64,000 nt of DNA from JAPPFW01 sp965200835 (lineage in GTDB: Bacteria; Actinomycetota; Acidimicrobiia; Spongiisociales; Spongiisociaceae). Where the stretch lies: positions 1,798,001 to 1,862,000 of the forward strand of contig OZ241390.1 of NCBI GenBank assembly GCA_965200835.1, in the 5' to 3' direction. This document shows, in pieces, positions 42,153-51,120 of the stretch (positions are counted from its first letter, which is position 1; each line of letters begins with the position of its first letter). The translations under genes and the position numbers were made by a program. Under the pieces are notes generated by a model, which saw nothing but the letters and a program-made list of their open reading frames with translations, was not told the origin of the DNA and did no database searches.

Positions 42153-43135
42153 ACTTCCAAGCACTACTATGTGAGTACCAAGACGCGGTAGTAGGTAGTG
42201 CCATCCTTGGGGAGGTTCGGCACGCCTGTTCCTCACAGGTTCTCGAATACCCACCGAATGTGTACGCGCCGATCCACACGTGGGATGACGAAGCCGTAGA
42301 GGAGCTGGTACAAGACGTTGTGGTCGACCGCCTCTTGGGAGGAGGCCAGCTCGCCTATCTATTCGATGTAGCATCCAGCCTCTCGACCTGGCGTGCTCTC
42401 CTGACGCGTCAGGTGAAGATCACGTTGGCTCACCGCCGGGTGCGCATGGTGATTGACAATCTCTTGGACCGGGCTAAGTGCCACCTAGGACGCGCCGAAA
42501 CGGTCGAGACAATTATCGGTCCACGCGGTAAGGTATACCGGCATCTCGGCACGGCCAATCCCTATAGACCCCTATCGGGCCAGGAGGTACGCCAGGTCGC
42601 GGAACAGGTTCGCCTCGTACCTCGCCATCCACCCGGCTTCGGTGATCGTACTCCCATGGTATACACGGGTGTCGGCCTTGAGGCTGTGATCGACATCGTG
42701 CTCCGCTCCGCGCCGGGAGGAATTGCCATCCCTGATCTCGGAAAGGTGATGGAGACGGCCTTCATGGATTGGGTTCCTAGCGTCCTCGAACAAGAAGAGA
42801 CAGCGAAAGAAACAACCGCCGTAAGCCTCGAGCAAAGTAAGATTGTGGGGATCGAGACGATCGCGTCGAACTTCCTTTCAAGCCTATCGGCAGCTGAGGT
42901 TCGGATCCTAGAAGGTCAGCTAGTCGGGTTGCCCGACTTAGAAGTAGAGCGTAGTGTAGGCGAGAGCCCACTTGCCTTCATCAAACTCCGCCGTGTGATT
43001 ATGGACCGACTGCAAACCGTTATGGAGGGTCTCGATATTATTAGCCAGGAGATGATGATAGACAGCCTTGCATTGTCGTTGGCGGCCGGTGGGAAGGTAG
43101 AGGATGGTTCCGACACCTGGTGGTTACAACATTGA
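42149..43135 (+). CDS. Sigma-factor-like protein of the low-GC island
   Basis: 328 residues from GTG 42149. The N-terminal part (DDEAVEELVQDVVVDRLLGG; WRALLTRQVKITLAHRR) reads like a degenerate sigma-70 region 2 of the ECF type. The C-terminal part (LSAAEVRILEGQLVGLPDLE; VGESPLAFIKLRRVIMDRL) looks like the region 4 helix-turn-helix. The middle, about 110-230, is unlike sigma factors. It may direct or block transcription of its own operon. The assignment is by pattern only. It overlaps the next gene by 16 bp. Confidence 0.5.
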   Translation: MNFQALLCEYQDAVVGSAILGEVRHACSSQVLEYPPNVYAPIHTWDDEAVEELVQDVVVDRLLGGGQLAYLFDVASSLSTWRALLTRQVKITLAHRRVRMVIDNLLDRAKCHLGRAETVETIIGPRGKVYRHLGTANPYRPLSGQEVRQVAEQVRLVPRHPPGFGDRTPMVYTGVGLEAVIDIVLRSAPGGIAIPDLGKVMETAFMDWVPSVLEQEETAKETTAVSLEQSKIVGIETIASNFLSSLSAAEVRILEGQLVGLPDLEVERSVGESPLAFIKLRRVIMDRLQTVMEGLDIISQEMMIDSLALSLAAGGKVEDGSDTWWLQH

Positions 43136-43734
43136 AGTCTTATCGACGGGCTGATTATCCCTGGCGGGATGACTCGCCTACCGATGTAATGGAAGGTGAT
43201 GTCCTCGTTGTGTCGGCGATGGATGGACAAGAGCCTGCGGACCGGCTGGTGATCGTGTTGGACACTGAACCGGAACAACAGTGCTTCCATGGTGTCTTGG
43301 TAACCAACGAGACTGCCCTAGCAGTAGCCACCGACGTCATCCTCGAACCGGACCACGCGGACCTTCCGTACCGTATTGCCGTCACCACTGCAGCCGCTGG
43401 CTGGCTCTGGTATAGGCAGGTCAGGCGACGCGTTGGGGTATTGACAGAGGAGGCACTAGGCGCGATAAGCGCGGGCCGTTACGGTGTCGAGGACGAGTTC
43501 CAGCGTTCCACTCGTGGCCTTCCCTTGCAGGATAGGAAACGAGACCTACGCTGGCCTACTCTCGAGGCCGAGTTCGACCATCTGCGATCTCTCGCTGAGG
43601 ACTGTACCTCCGAGCGCTTGATGAAAGGGGTCGCGCCTCCTTATGCCGATCCACTTCTGTGCACCGGCTCAGGACGTGGTTTCCCTGACGAAGAACTGTC
43701 CGAACGTGCTAAGCATGCCTCGGGTGGGCTCTAG
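43120..43734 (+). CDS. Second PemK-like island protein
   Basis: 204 residues from GTG 43120, overlapping the sigma-like gene by 16 bp. Residues 25-120 (VMEGDVLVVSAMDGQEPADR; LVIVLDTEPE; HGVLVTNETALAVATDVIL; YRIAVTT; RRRVGVLTEEAL) follow the strand order of MazF/PemK ribonucleases, with a closing VG-L-E helix. The last 80 residues are charged and unlike known toxins. It could be a toxin-like RNase or a fold relative with a different job. It is convergent with the next gene. Confidence 0.5.
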   Translation: MVTTLKSYRRADYPWRDDSPTDVMEGDVLVVSAMDGQEPADRLVIVLDTEPEQQCFHGVLVTNETALAVATDVILEPDHADLPYRIAVTTAAAGWLWYRQVRRRVGVLTEEALGAISAGRYGVEDEFQRSTRGLPLQDRKRDLRWPTLEAEFDHLRSLAEDCTSERLMKGVAPPYADPLLCTGSGRGFPDEELSERAKHASGGL

Positions 43735-43753
43735 CCGGTCGCGTCAGGTTACG

Positions 43754-44140
43754 TCATCGAGTGTTGTCATGAGGGCTTGGAGGGTTCGATAACCACTCCA
43801 GCTCCCGGTCCTCGACCAGTACACCGTGCAGGGCGAACCAGGGGGCACTGTTGTTGAGTGCTATCAACCGGAAGAACTCAGTGGGGGCAGCAGGGAACCA
43901 CAGGTGGTCGAGATACCTGGCTGGCTGGTGAACCCACTCGGGTACTTCGGTCCGGTCACGCTGGCATAGTTCTTCCACGTATCCGGCTACGAATGCATCC
44001 CAGCGTTCGTCCACGGGTGCCGGTTCGCTCCTGATCAGAGCGAACCGCTCGCTTGGTCTGGTGTCCAGCCACTGGAGACCAGACCAAGCGGAGCAGGTAT
44101 CGGTATCTTTCCATGTCGGTGCGGCAGGAGTGCAGGTCAA
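43754..44140 (-). CDS. Truncated regulator-like protein (C-terminal domain only)
   Basis: 128 residues. DERWDAFVAGYVEELCQRD followed by EVPEWVHQPARYLDHLWF and a final LHGVLVEDRELEWL match the C-terminal half that follows an XRE-type helix-turn-helix in many actinobacterial antitoxin-like proteins. No HTH precedes it in frame. A frame just upstream (to about 44250 on the minus strand) has HEEGGSPPVTRRTVKRL, which faintly resembles the end of an XRE HTH. The gene may therefore be a broken copy. Confidence 0.5.
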   Translation of the reverse strand: MTCTPAAPTWKDTDTCSAWSGLQWLDTRPSERFALIRSEPAPVDERWDAFVAGYVEELCQRDRTEVPEWVHQPARYLDHLWFPAAPTEFFRLIALNNSAPWFALHGVLVEDRELEWLSNPPSPHDNTR

Positions 44141-44382
44141 GGGGTGTTAGCCAGATCCAGCCGCTTGACGGTGCGCCTCGTCACCGGTGGGGATCCACCC
44201 TCCTCGTGTTGTTGTAAGGCCACGGCGCTGTCTGATCTTCGTCGAGGAGTTACTGTCGCCGCCACGTTACCGGCTGAAGGGTCCGGCGCGTTCCGAGGGC
44301 GGCCGGTCGGTAACCTGCCAGGGTCGGGTGTTGGCGTGACCTGCGCCATGGGTCGGATAGCGAAGGACCGGGAGGAGTCAGT

Positions 44383-45129
44383 TTGGCGTTGCGGAGTTTC
44401 GGCGATGGTCTGCTGTTCGGGGAGCGTTACGGGACAAGCACGCCGAGGGTGGTGGCCCTGCACGGGTGGGGGAGGGATCGGCATGACTTCGCGCCTGTGC
44501 TGGCCGGCCTGGACGCTATCGCCCTCGACCTTCCCGGCTTCGGTGCTTCGCCGGTGCCTGATGCAGTCATCGGAGCCGCTGGGTATGCCGAGGTGGTTGC
44601 CCCGATCGTGGCCGGATTCGGAAGTTCCCAGGTGCTGGTCGGCCACTCCTTCGGCGGGCGGGTGGCTACCGTTCTGGCCGCCCAACGGCCCGAGCTGGTG
44701 GCCGGATTGGTCCTGGTCGCCTCCCCCTTGGTGCGGCTGTCGGATCGCCCTCCACGGAAGCCGCCAGTCGCCTTCCGGCTCGTGCGCTGGGCCAACCGGG
44801 TCGGGATCGTAAGTGACCAACGGCTGGAGCGGGAGAAGAAACGGCGAGGGTCGGCCGACTATCGGGCCGCCTCCGGAGTGATGCGTGACATCCTGGTCAA
44901 GGTGGTCAACGAGAGCTACGAGCAGGATCTGGTCCGGCTGGCCTGCCCGGTACGGATGGTTTGGGGCGCCGAGGATCGAGAGGTCCCGCCGGCCGTAGCC
45001 CGCCGCGCGGTCGATCTATTGCTCGAAGTCGGATCCGACGCTGAGCTGGAAGTGGTGCCGGGTTGCGGACACCACCTCGGCGGTGAGATCACCTACTCGG
45101 TGCGGGCAGCTATCGAGGGGCTGCTGTGA
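44383..45129 (+). CDS. Alpha/beta-hydrolase coupled to murF-like gene
   Basis: 248 residues from TTG 44383. VVALHGWGRDRHDFAPVL, AIALDLPGFGASP, VLVGHSFGGRVATVLA (nucleophile Ser), VWGAEDREVPPAVA (Asp) and VPGCGHHLGG (His) give a complete catalytic set. It overlaps the MurF-like gene by 4 bp (GTGA), so it is probably part of a cell-wall-related operon. The substrate is unknown. Confidence 0.8.
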   Translation: MALRSFGDGLLFGERYGTSTPRVVALHGWGRDRHDFAPVLAGLDAIALDLPGFGASPVPDAVIGAAGYAEVVAPIVAGFGSSQVLVGHSFGGRVATVLAAQRPELVAGLVLVASPLVRLSDRPPRKPPVAFRLVRWANRVGIVSDQRLEREKKRRGSADYRAASGVMRDILVKVVNESYEQDLVRLACPVRMVWGAEDREVPPAVARRAVDLLLEVGSDAELEVVPGCGHHLGGEITYSVRAAIEGLL

Positions 45130-46691
45130 ACGAGGGTCTGGTGGCCTGGATAGCGCTGGCACTGGTAACACTGGCCGTCGGCGTCGCGAGCGTCAAGTGG
45201 CTACGGGTAGCCCAGCGGGAGCACTATCTGGGCGGTTCCATCATCGCCATGCGGCCGGTCTGGCTTTCGAGCCGGATCTGGAATTGGGGGGAGATCGTCC
45301 TGTTGGTGGCGGCTCTGGCGGGTTGGGTCATCCGACCCGATCCGGTCTGGCTGCTGCTCGGCTCCAGCGCAGTCGTGGCGTTCCCGATCGGACTGGATGT
45401 GGCCGGTCGTACCTCCCCGTTGGTGTGGACCGCCCGTCTGAAGAGGGTGGCGGTGCTGACGGCCGTAGTCCTGATCGGGTCGGCCGGGTTCCTGGCCTGG
45501 ATCGTCGCTCTGACGACCGGGCGGAAGATGATCGGGACGGCTGCCATGGCCGGGGTGGTTCTGTTTCCGATCATGGTGGACATCGCGCTCTGGCTGGCTG
45601 CTCCAATCGAGCGGCGCCTCTCGCAACAATTCGTCGACCGGGCAACCCTCGTGCTGTCCCAAGTGCGGCCGGTGGTTGTGGGAATCACCGGCAGCTACGG
45701 CAAGACCTCCACCAAGTGGTACGTGGCGCACCTGGCGCGGGAGACCCGCCGGGTGGTGGCGAGCCCGGCCAGTTTCAACAACCGGTTGGGTCTGGCGCGA
45801 GCGGTGAACGAGCATCTGACCGCCGATGCGGAAGTGTTCGTGGCCGAGATGGGCACCTACGCCCGCGGCGAGATCGCCGACCTATGCAGCTGGTTGCCTC
45901 CGTCGATCGCTGTGATTACCGCAATCGGCCCGGTCCATTTGCAACGCTTCAAGTCTGAGGAACGGATCGTCGAGGCCAAATCGGAGATCGTCGAGGGAGC
46001 GGATGCGGTGGTGCTGAACGTCGACCACCCCCTGCTGGCGGCATTGGCAGACCGCTTGGTCGATGAGCCCGCTCGACGAGTATGGCGATGCGGAACGTCC
46101 GAGATGGCCGCCGATGTCCGGGTCAGCGAAGTCGGGGAGGAGCTGACCATGACCGTACGGGGGGAGGAGATCGGAAGGATCCCGTCCGCGGGGATCTTCC
46201 CCCACAACCTGGCCTGTGCGCTGGCGGTTGCCATCGAGTTGGGGGTGGATATCGGGGACCTTCCCGAGCGGGCGGTCGGGATCACGCCTGCTGAGCACCG
46301 CCAGTCGATCAGCAAGTCGTCGAGAGGCTTCACGATCATCGACGACACTTTCAATTCCAATCCGGCCGGAGCTGCCCGGGCTCTGGAGGTGCTGGCCGGG
46401 GTCGGTGGGCCCGATGCGACCCGGGTGGTGGTCACCCCCGGAATGGTTGAGCTGGGCACCAGGCAACGCCGTGAGAATGCCCGCTTCGGTGCTGCGGCTG
46501 CCGCGGTGGGCGACGTGATCGTGGTGGTAGGCCGGACCAACCGGAAGGCGCTGGTCTCCGGTGCCGGGGAAGGAGAGGCGTCCGTGGTGCTCATGGACAA
46601 CCGGGAGAAGGCGGTGGCCTGGGTACGTTCCCACCTCGGCTCCGGTGACGCGGTCCTGTACGAGAACGACCTGCCCGATCATTACCCCTAG
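45126..46691 (+). CDS. MurF-like Mur ligase with N-terminal membrane domain
   Basis: 521 residues. The first 165 residues carry about five hydrophobic helices (LVAWIALALVTLAVGVASV; IWNWGEIVLLVAALAGWVI; VAVLTAVVLIGSAGFLAWIV and others). The Mur ligase module follows: P-loop GITGSYGKTSTKW (187-199), EMGTYARGEI, NVDHPLL, AEHRQS and DDTFNSNPAGAARAL. Its chemistry is ATP-dependent addition of an amino acid or dipeptide to a carboxylate. MurF itself is soluble and adds D-Ala-D-Ala to UDP-MurNAc-tripeptide. A membrane-anchored form suggests a lipid-linked acceptor or a second, specialised cell-wall ligase. A D-Ala-D-Ala ligase gene follows. Confidence 0.83.
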   Translation: MNEGLVAWIALALVTLAVGVASVKWLRVAQREHYLGGSIIAMRPVWLSSRIWNWGEIVLLVAALAGWVIRPDPVWLLLGSSAVVAFPIGLDVAGRTSPLVWTARLKRVAVLTAVVLIGSAGFLAWIVALTTGRKMIGTAAMAGVVLFPIMVDIALWLAAPIERRLSQQFVDRATLVLSQVRPVVVGITGSYGKTSTKWYVAHLARETRRVVASPASFNNRLGLARAVNEHLTADAEVFVAEMGTYARGEIADLCSWLPPSIAVITAIGPVHLQRFKSEERIVEAKSEIVEGADAVVLNVDHPLLAALADRLVDEPARRVWRCGTSEMAADVRVSEVGEELTMTVRGEEIGRIPSAGIFPHNLACALAVAIELGVDIGDLPERAVGITPAEHRQSISKSSRGFTIIDDTFNSNPAGAARALEVLAGVGGPDATRVVVTPGMVELGTRQRRENARFGAAAAAVGDVIVVVGRTNRKALVSGAGEGEASVVLMDNREKAVAWVRSHLGSGDAVLYENDLPDHYP

Positions 46692-47171
46692 GCGAGCCAC
46701 CGGATGAGTGACTCCTTCACACACATTCCGACCGCCCGGAATCACTCCCCAAGCCGGTACACGACCCCGAGGTCGCGAAAACCGCCACTACTCACCCCTC
46801 CGACGGGCCCTCCCCCACCGCCGCCACCAGGTCGGATCGCCGCGTCCGGGCAACGGGAAACCTGAGCCGGTAGCCGACCGGTTTCCCGGATCTCCCGCCC
46901 GGTTTGCCTACCGAGGCTTGCTGGTCGCTCGCTTGGCAGGAGATGATCCTTGGATGAACACCGTCTCCGGAGCAACGGTGCCTTTGTGCATTCGGTATCA
47001 CCCAATATGCCGGGTGGGTGTGACACTTCGGCGGGACCCGTCTGCGCCCCCTTACCCGGTTCGCTGAGCAAGGGCGGGCGGATATGAACGGCGAACACGG
47101 CGAGGCCGCCTAGCCTTTTGGGCAACAGCGTCACTCGAGGCTTGACGAATCCGAGGCGTGGGAGGTGACAG
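46692..47171 (+). other. 480-bp gap between the murF-like and ddl-like genes
   Basis: No frame on either strand shows protein-like composition, and no tRNA, terminator or repeat stands out. The last 20 bases hold the ribosome binding site GGGAGGTGACAG of the next gene. The promoter of that gene is probably within the gap, but I cannot place it. Confidence 0.4.
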
Positions 47172-48248
47172 ATGGCCCATCCGGCTGTGGTGTTCGGTGG
47201 CCCTTCCCCCGAACATGACATCAGCGTTCTGACCGGTCTACAAGCGGCCCGGCTGCTCGCCGAGGCCGGGCGGGATCCGATCGCGATCTACTGGTCGAAG
47301 GTGGGCCGCTGGTACCGGGTCGATCCGAGCGGCGAGGCTTCCGACTATGCCACCGGGCCACCCCCGAAGTCCCGTGAGCTGCGGTTCATCGCCGAGCCCC
47401 AGGTGGGGTGGAAGATCAAGCGCCGCCGCCTGGCGGTGGACGCCGTGCTGATCTGCTGTCATGGGGGTCCGGGGGAGGACGGAACCCTCCAGGGTGCGTT
47501 CGACATGGCGGGCATCCGCTACTCGGGTCCCTCGGCGGCCGCCTCGGCCATGGCCATGGACAAGTTGGCCTTCGGTGGCCTGATCCAAGCAGCCGGCCTG
47601 CCCGGGCTACCTCGGCGCCTGGTAGTGGCAGGCGAGGAACCGGACTTCCCTCCTCCCTACATCGTCAAACCCCGCTTCGGCGGCTCATCCATCGGTATCG
47701 AGGTGGTCGACGACTACGACACCGCCCTGGCCCTCCTCCGTTCTTCGCCCCACATGGATCGTGGTGCGGTGATCGAGCCTTACCTGGATGGGGGACGGGA
47801 CCTGAACATCGCCATCCGCACCTACCCGGAGCTGCAGCTGTCGGCGATCGAGGCCCCGGTCAGCGAGCGGTTCTATGGGTACGAGGAGAAGTATCTGGCC
47901 GGGGGAGGGATCGAGGGCTCTGCCCGGCAGCTTCCTGCCATCCTTCCCGAGGAGCTCGAAGGCCGCATCCGATCGCTGGCCGCCATGGTCACCGAGCTGG
48001 CCGGGATCCGCTCGATTGCCCGTCTGGACTTCCTGGAGCGGGACGGGCAGCTATGGGTAAACGAGATCAACACGGTGCCCGGAAGCATGTCCCTCTACCT
48101 CTGGGTCGATCCGCCGATCAGCCGCCGGCAGATCGTGGTGGACCTGGTGAAAGAGGTGGAGCTCGCCAGGCCACGGGTGTTCTCGACTGCGGGGGCGGAT
48201 GGGGTCGCCCTACGGAGCGCCGCCTCGATAGCGGCCAAACTGGGCTGA
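47172..48248 (+). CDS. ddl: D-alanine-D-alanine ligase-like protein (ATP-grasp)
   Basis: 358 residues. VVFGGPSPEHDISVLTG is the N-terminal D-Ala site, CHGGPGEDGTLQGAFDMAG the Ddl signature, PYIVKPRFGGSSIGI the ATP-grasp loop, and DFLERDGQLWVNEINTVPG the Mg2+-binding end. Ddl joins two D-alanines for the peptidoglycan stem. The sequence WVNEINTVPGSMSLYLW matches true Ddl. The gene has a strong RBS and follows the membrane MurF-like ligase, which would use its product. A D-Ala-D-X variant cannot be excluded. Confidence 0.88.
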   Translation: MAHPAVVFGGPSPEHDISVLTGLQAARLLAEAGRDPIAIYWSKVGRWYRVDPSGEASDYATGPPPKSRELRFIAEPQVGWKIKRRRLAVDAVLICCHGGPGEDGTLQGAFDMAGIRYSGPSAAASAMAMDKLAFGGLIQAAGLPGLPRRLVVAGEEPDFPPPYIVKPRFGGSSIGIEVVDDYDTALALLRSSPHMDRGAVIEPYLDGGRDLNIAIRTYPELQLSAIEAPVSERFYGYEEKYLAGGGIEGSARQLPAILPEELEGRIRSLAAMVTELAGIRSIARLDFLERDGQLWVNEINTVPGSMSLYLWVDPPISRRQIVVDLVKEVELARPRVFSTAGADGVALRSAASIAAKLG

Positions 48249-48271
48249 CCCGTTACCTTCGAGCAGGTGGC

Positions 48272-48505
48272 CTAGAGGTTGACGATCGGGCAGGTGAGAG
48301 TTCGGGTGATGCCTCCGATCGCCTGGATCTTGGCAACTACCAGGCGGCCTAGCTGATCCACATCTCCGGCCTCGGCTCGCACGATCACGTCGTAGGGTCC
48401 GGTCACATCATCGGCTGATGTGATGCCTTCGATCCTGCCGACCTGGTCCGCCACCACCTTGGCTTTACCTACCTCGGTCTGGATTAGCACGTACGCCTCG
48501 ACCAC
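48272..48505 (-). CDS. Stand-alone Lrp/AsnC ligand-binding (RAM) domain protein
   Basis: 77 residues from GTG 48505. AYVLIQTEVGKAKVVADQVGR, VTGPYDVIVRAEAGDVDQL and GGITRTLTCPIVNL are the full alpha/beta RAM domain without a DNA-binding HTH. Such small proteins bind amino acids and may modulate full-length Lrp/AsnC regulators. It is convergent with ddl and 70 bp from the next gene on its strand. Confidence 0.85.
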   Translation of the reverse strand: MVEAYVLIQTEVGKAKVVADQVGRIEGITSADDVTGPYDVIVRAEAGDVDQLGRLVVAKIQAIGGITRTLTCPIVNL

Positions 48506-48574
48506 GGTGTTCCTCGTTCCTCCCGGGCTGACCCGCTGAGCTATACCGGTCCTAGACCCGTAATCTTTGCCTCG

Positions 48575-48787
48575 TTACCTACCGTCCGAGCCCATCCGAA
48601 CCGAGTGGGCGAACCGGCGGCCGCGCTCCTCCTCGATGTCGAAGATGATGCGCTGACCCTGACGGAGGAGGCGGAAGACGCTGCCCGCCAGCGAACCGGC
48701 CCGCAGATACACCTCGCTCCGGTCCTCGTCGAGCACCACCACTCCGGCTCCGGTATTGGGATCGTAGAGCTTGACCACCCCTTGCAT
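48575..48787 (-). CDS. Cold-shock-domain-like small protein
   Basis: 70 residues from ATG 48787 (the frame is open further upstream, but the domain starts here). MQGVVKLYDPNTGAGVVVLDED, then EVYLRAGSLAG, FRLLRQGQRIIFDIEEE and FAHSVRMG follow the five-strand CspA pattern. The aromatic RNA-binding residues of RNP1 (KGFGFI) are replaced by TGAGVVV, so nucleic-acid binding is uncertain. It is divergent from recG. Confidence 0.65.
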   Translation of the reverse strand: MQGVVKLYDPNTGAGVVVLDEDRSEVYLRAGSLAGSVFRLLRQGQRIIFDIEEERGRRFAHSVRMGSDGR

Positions 48788-48878
48788 GGCCACCCACTCT
48801 ACCCCGCTTCGCCCGCTCGAGAACCGCACCATGGCCCCGGAAGGAACCGGCGGACCGGCCTTCCCTTATCCTGGGCAG

Positions 48879-51107
48879 ATGCAGGCACGAGCTGCGGGAC
48901 TTGCGACTCAGAGACCGGAGCGAAGCCTCGCCTACCTGCATGGAATTGATGTGGAGCGGGTCAAATGGCTCGGTGGCAAGCGAGCCGCCGCGCTGCGGGC
49001 CAAGGGCATCCGGTCCGTTACCGATCTCCTGTTCCACACTCCGGCCAGGCATGTGGACCGATCCCAGCAGGCACCGCTCGACCAGGTGGAGCAAGGAGCC
49101 GAGTCGACAGTCGTCGGGCGGGTCCGCAATGTTTCGGTGAAACGACTCAGGAGAGGCCGGCGGAGGCTGGTGATCGTGGAAGCCAACATCGTCAACGACA
49201 CCGGCTCCGTCACCGCAGTGTGGTTCAACCAGCAATACCAGGCCCGCCGGCTCGAATCGGGCGCCGAGGTGGCTATCTCGGGCAAGATCGAGCGCTACCG
49301 GGGCCGGTTGCAGATCTCCTCGCCGGCCCTGGACGTGCTGAGCAGGGGTAGCGAGAACCTGGCGGTGGGCAGAGTCGTCCCCGTCTATCGAGCGGTGGGG
49401 GAGGCGAAGCCCGCCGTGTTACGCCTCGGCATGCACAACGCCCTGAAACGGTCCCGGCCGATCGCCGATCCGCTTCCCGCCGCAATGCGAAGCCGTCTCC
49501 GTCTGGTCGACCGCGACCAGGCCATCTCATCGGTCCACTTTCCCGACTCGGTCGCCACGATCGCACCAGCCCGCCGACGCCTGGTGTTCGACGAGTTCTT
49601 CCGGCTCGAGGTGGCTCTGGCCATGACCAAGCGGAGAAAGATGGAGACCTCTGTGGGTATCAGCCATTCGCTGGATCCCGAGGACGATCTCGTAGGCCGG
49701 TTCGTCGCCGGCCTTCCCTACCGTCTGACCGGCGCGCAGGAGCGGGTGATCGACGAGATCCGCCACGACCTGGCTTCGCCCTGTCCCATGCACCGTCTCC
49801 TGCAGGGCGAGGTCGGCTCCGGCAAGACCGTGGTAGCGGTGGCCACCGTGCTGACCGGAGTGGCCGGGGGATACCAGGCGGCGGTGATGGCCCCTACCGA
49901 GGTCCTGGCGGAACAGCACTACGAGGACATCAGCGGCTTGCTGGCGGACGCCGGAATGGCGGCCCGTCCGGGGGGGAGAACCTCCCTGTTCGACGTCCCC
50001 ACGGCTGGGATCGGCGATCAGGGACTGCGGGTGGGATTGCTCACCGGGAACCGGGCCGATTTGAACTCCGGGCGGCAGGGCGGTACCAGCCGGACCGCGC
50101 TGCTCCGCCAGGTCGCGGCCGGCGAGGTCGATGTCCTTATAGGCACCCATGCTCTCATCCAGGAAGGAATCCGTTTCCACCGGCTGGGGGTAGCGGTGGT
50201 GGACGAGCAGCACCGGTTCGGAGTCCACCAGCGGGTCAAGCTGAAGGACAAGGCGGAAGGCGTGGATCCGGATCTTCTCATCATGACCGCCACTCCCATC
50301 CCGAGAACCCTCTCGATGACCCTGTACGGGGACCTGGACGTCTCGCTGATCGACGAGATGCCTCCCGGGCGTTCGCCGGTCAGGACCTGGTCGGCTTCGA
50401 TGAACGGGGAGGGGGTGGAGAAGGTCTGGGAGACCGTCCGGCGTGAGGTCGGCAAGGGACGGCAGGCCTTCGTGGTCTGCCCGCTGGTAGAGGGGTCCGA
50501 GAACGTGGAGGCGGCCTCCGCAGTGGCGGAACATAAGCGGCTCCGCAAGTTGCTGGCGGGCCTGCGTCTTGGTCTCCTGCATGGCCAGATGCGGCCGGCG
50601 GAGAAGAAGCGGGTGATGGAGACGTTCCGCCGAGGCGACCTCGATGTGCTGGTGGCCACCACCGTCATCGAGGTGGGGATAGATGTGCCGAACGCTACGG
50701 TGATGGTCATCACGGATGCCGATCGTTTTGGCCTCAGCCAGCTGCACCAGCTGCGCGGCCGGGTAGGACGGGGACCGAGCCCGTCGGAGTGCATATTGAT
50801 GGCCGACCCGTCCACTGCCGACGGAGCGGAGCGGATCAAGGCGATGGTGAAGCTCTCCGACGGCTTCAAACTGGCGGAGGAGGACCTCCGCATCCGAGGT
50901 CACGGAACGGTGTTCGGTGCCCGGCAGTCGGGCTTCTCGGACCTGCGGATCGGGGACATCCTACGGGATCGACACGAGCTGGTGGCCGCCCGCCGGGAGG
51001 CCTTCCAGCTGGTCGACCAGGATCCGCAGCTCGAAGCACATCCCGAGATAATGGAAGAGGTTCGGGCGTTGCTAGGTCACCGGGTCGAGTGGTTGTTCAG
51101 ATCATGA
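48879..51107 (+). CDS. recG: ATP-dependent DNA helicase RecG
   Basis: 742 residues from ATG 48879; TATCCT 7 bp upstream suggests a leaderless mRNA, and the family N-terminus starts nearby. Wedge/OB domain (ESTVVGRVRNVSVKRL), then helicase motifs Walker A GEVGSGKT, VVDEQHRFG (DEQH box), MTATPIPRTL (motif III), TTVIEVGIDVPNAT and QLRGRVGRG (motif VI). RecG drives fork regression and Holliday-junction processing in the cytosol. An insertion of about 30 residues (RPGGRTSLFDVPTAGIGDQG) lies between motifs Ia and Ib. rsmD follows after 13 bp. Confidence 0.94.
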   Translation: MQARAAGLATQRPERSLAYLHGIDVERVKWLGGKRAAALRAKGIRSVTDLLFHTPARHVDRSQQAPLDQVEQGAESTVVGRVRNVSVKRLRRGRRRLVIVEANIVNDTGSVTAVWFNQQYQARRLESGAEVAISGKIERYRGRLQISSPALDVLSRGSENLAVGRVVPVYRAVGEAKPAVLRLGMHNALKRSRPIADPLPAAMRSRLRLVDRDQAISSVHFPDSVATIAPARRRLVFDEFFRLEVALAMTKRRKMETSVGISHSLDPEDDLVGRFVAGLPYRLTGAQERVIDEIRHDLASPCPMHRLLQGEVGSGKTVVAVATVLTGVAGGYQAAVMAPTEVLAEQHYEDISGLLADAGMAARPGGRTSLFDVPTAGIGDQGLRVGLLTGNRADLNSGRQGGTSRTALLRQVAAGEVDVLIGTHALIQEGIRFHRLGVAVVDEQHRFGVHQRVKLKDKAEGVDPDLLIMTATPIPRTLSMTLYGDLDVSLIDEMPPGRSPVRTWSASMNGEGVEKVWETVRREVGKGRQAFVVCPLVEGSENVEAASAVAEHKRLRKLLAGLRLGLLHGQMRPAEKKRVMETFRRGDLDVLVATTVIEVGIDVPNATVMVITDADRFGLSQLHQLRGRVGRGPSPSECILMADPSTADGAERIKAMVKLSDGFKLAEEDLRIRGHGTVFGARQSGFSDLRIGDILRDRHELVAARREAFQLVDQDPQLEAHPEIMEEVRALLGHRVEWLFRS

Positions 51108-51120
51108 CACTGCCCTAGCT

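Noticed and set aside
46708..47067. 119-codon plus-strand frame between the murF-like and ddl genes
   Set aside because: Arg/Pro-rich and without RBS or domain, it looks like chance.
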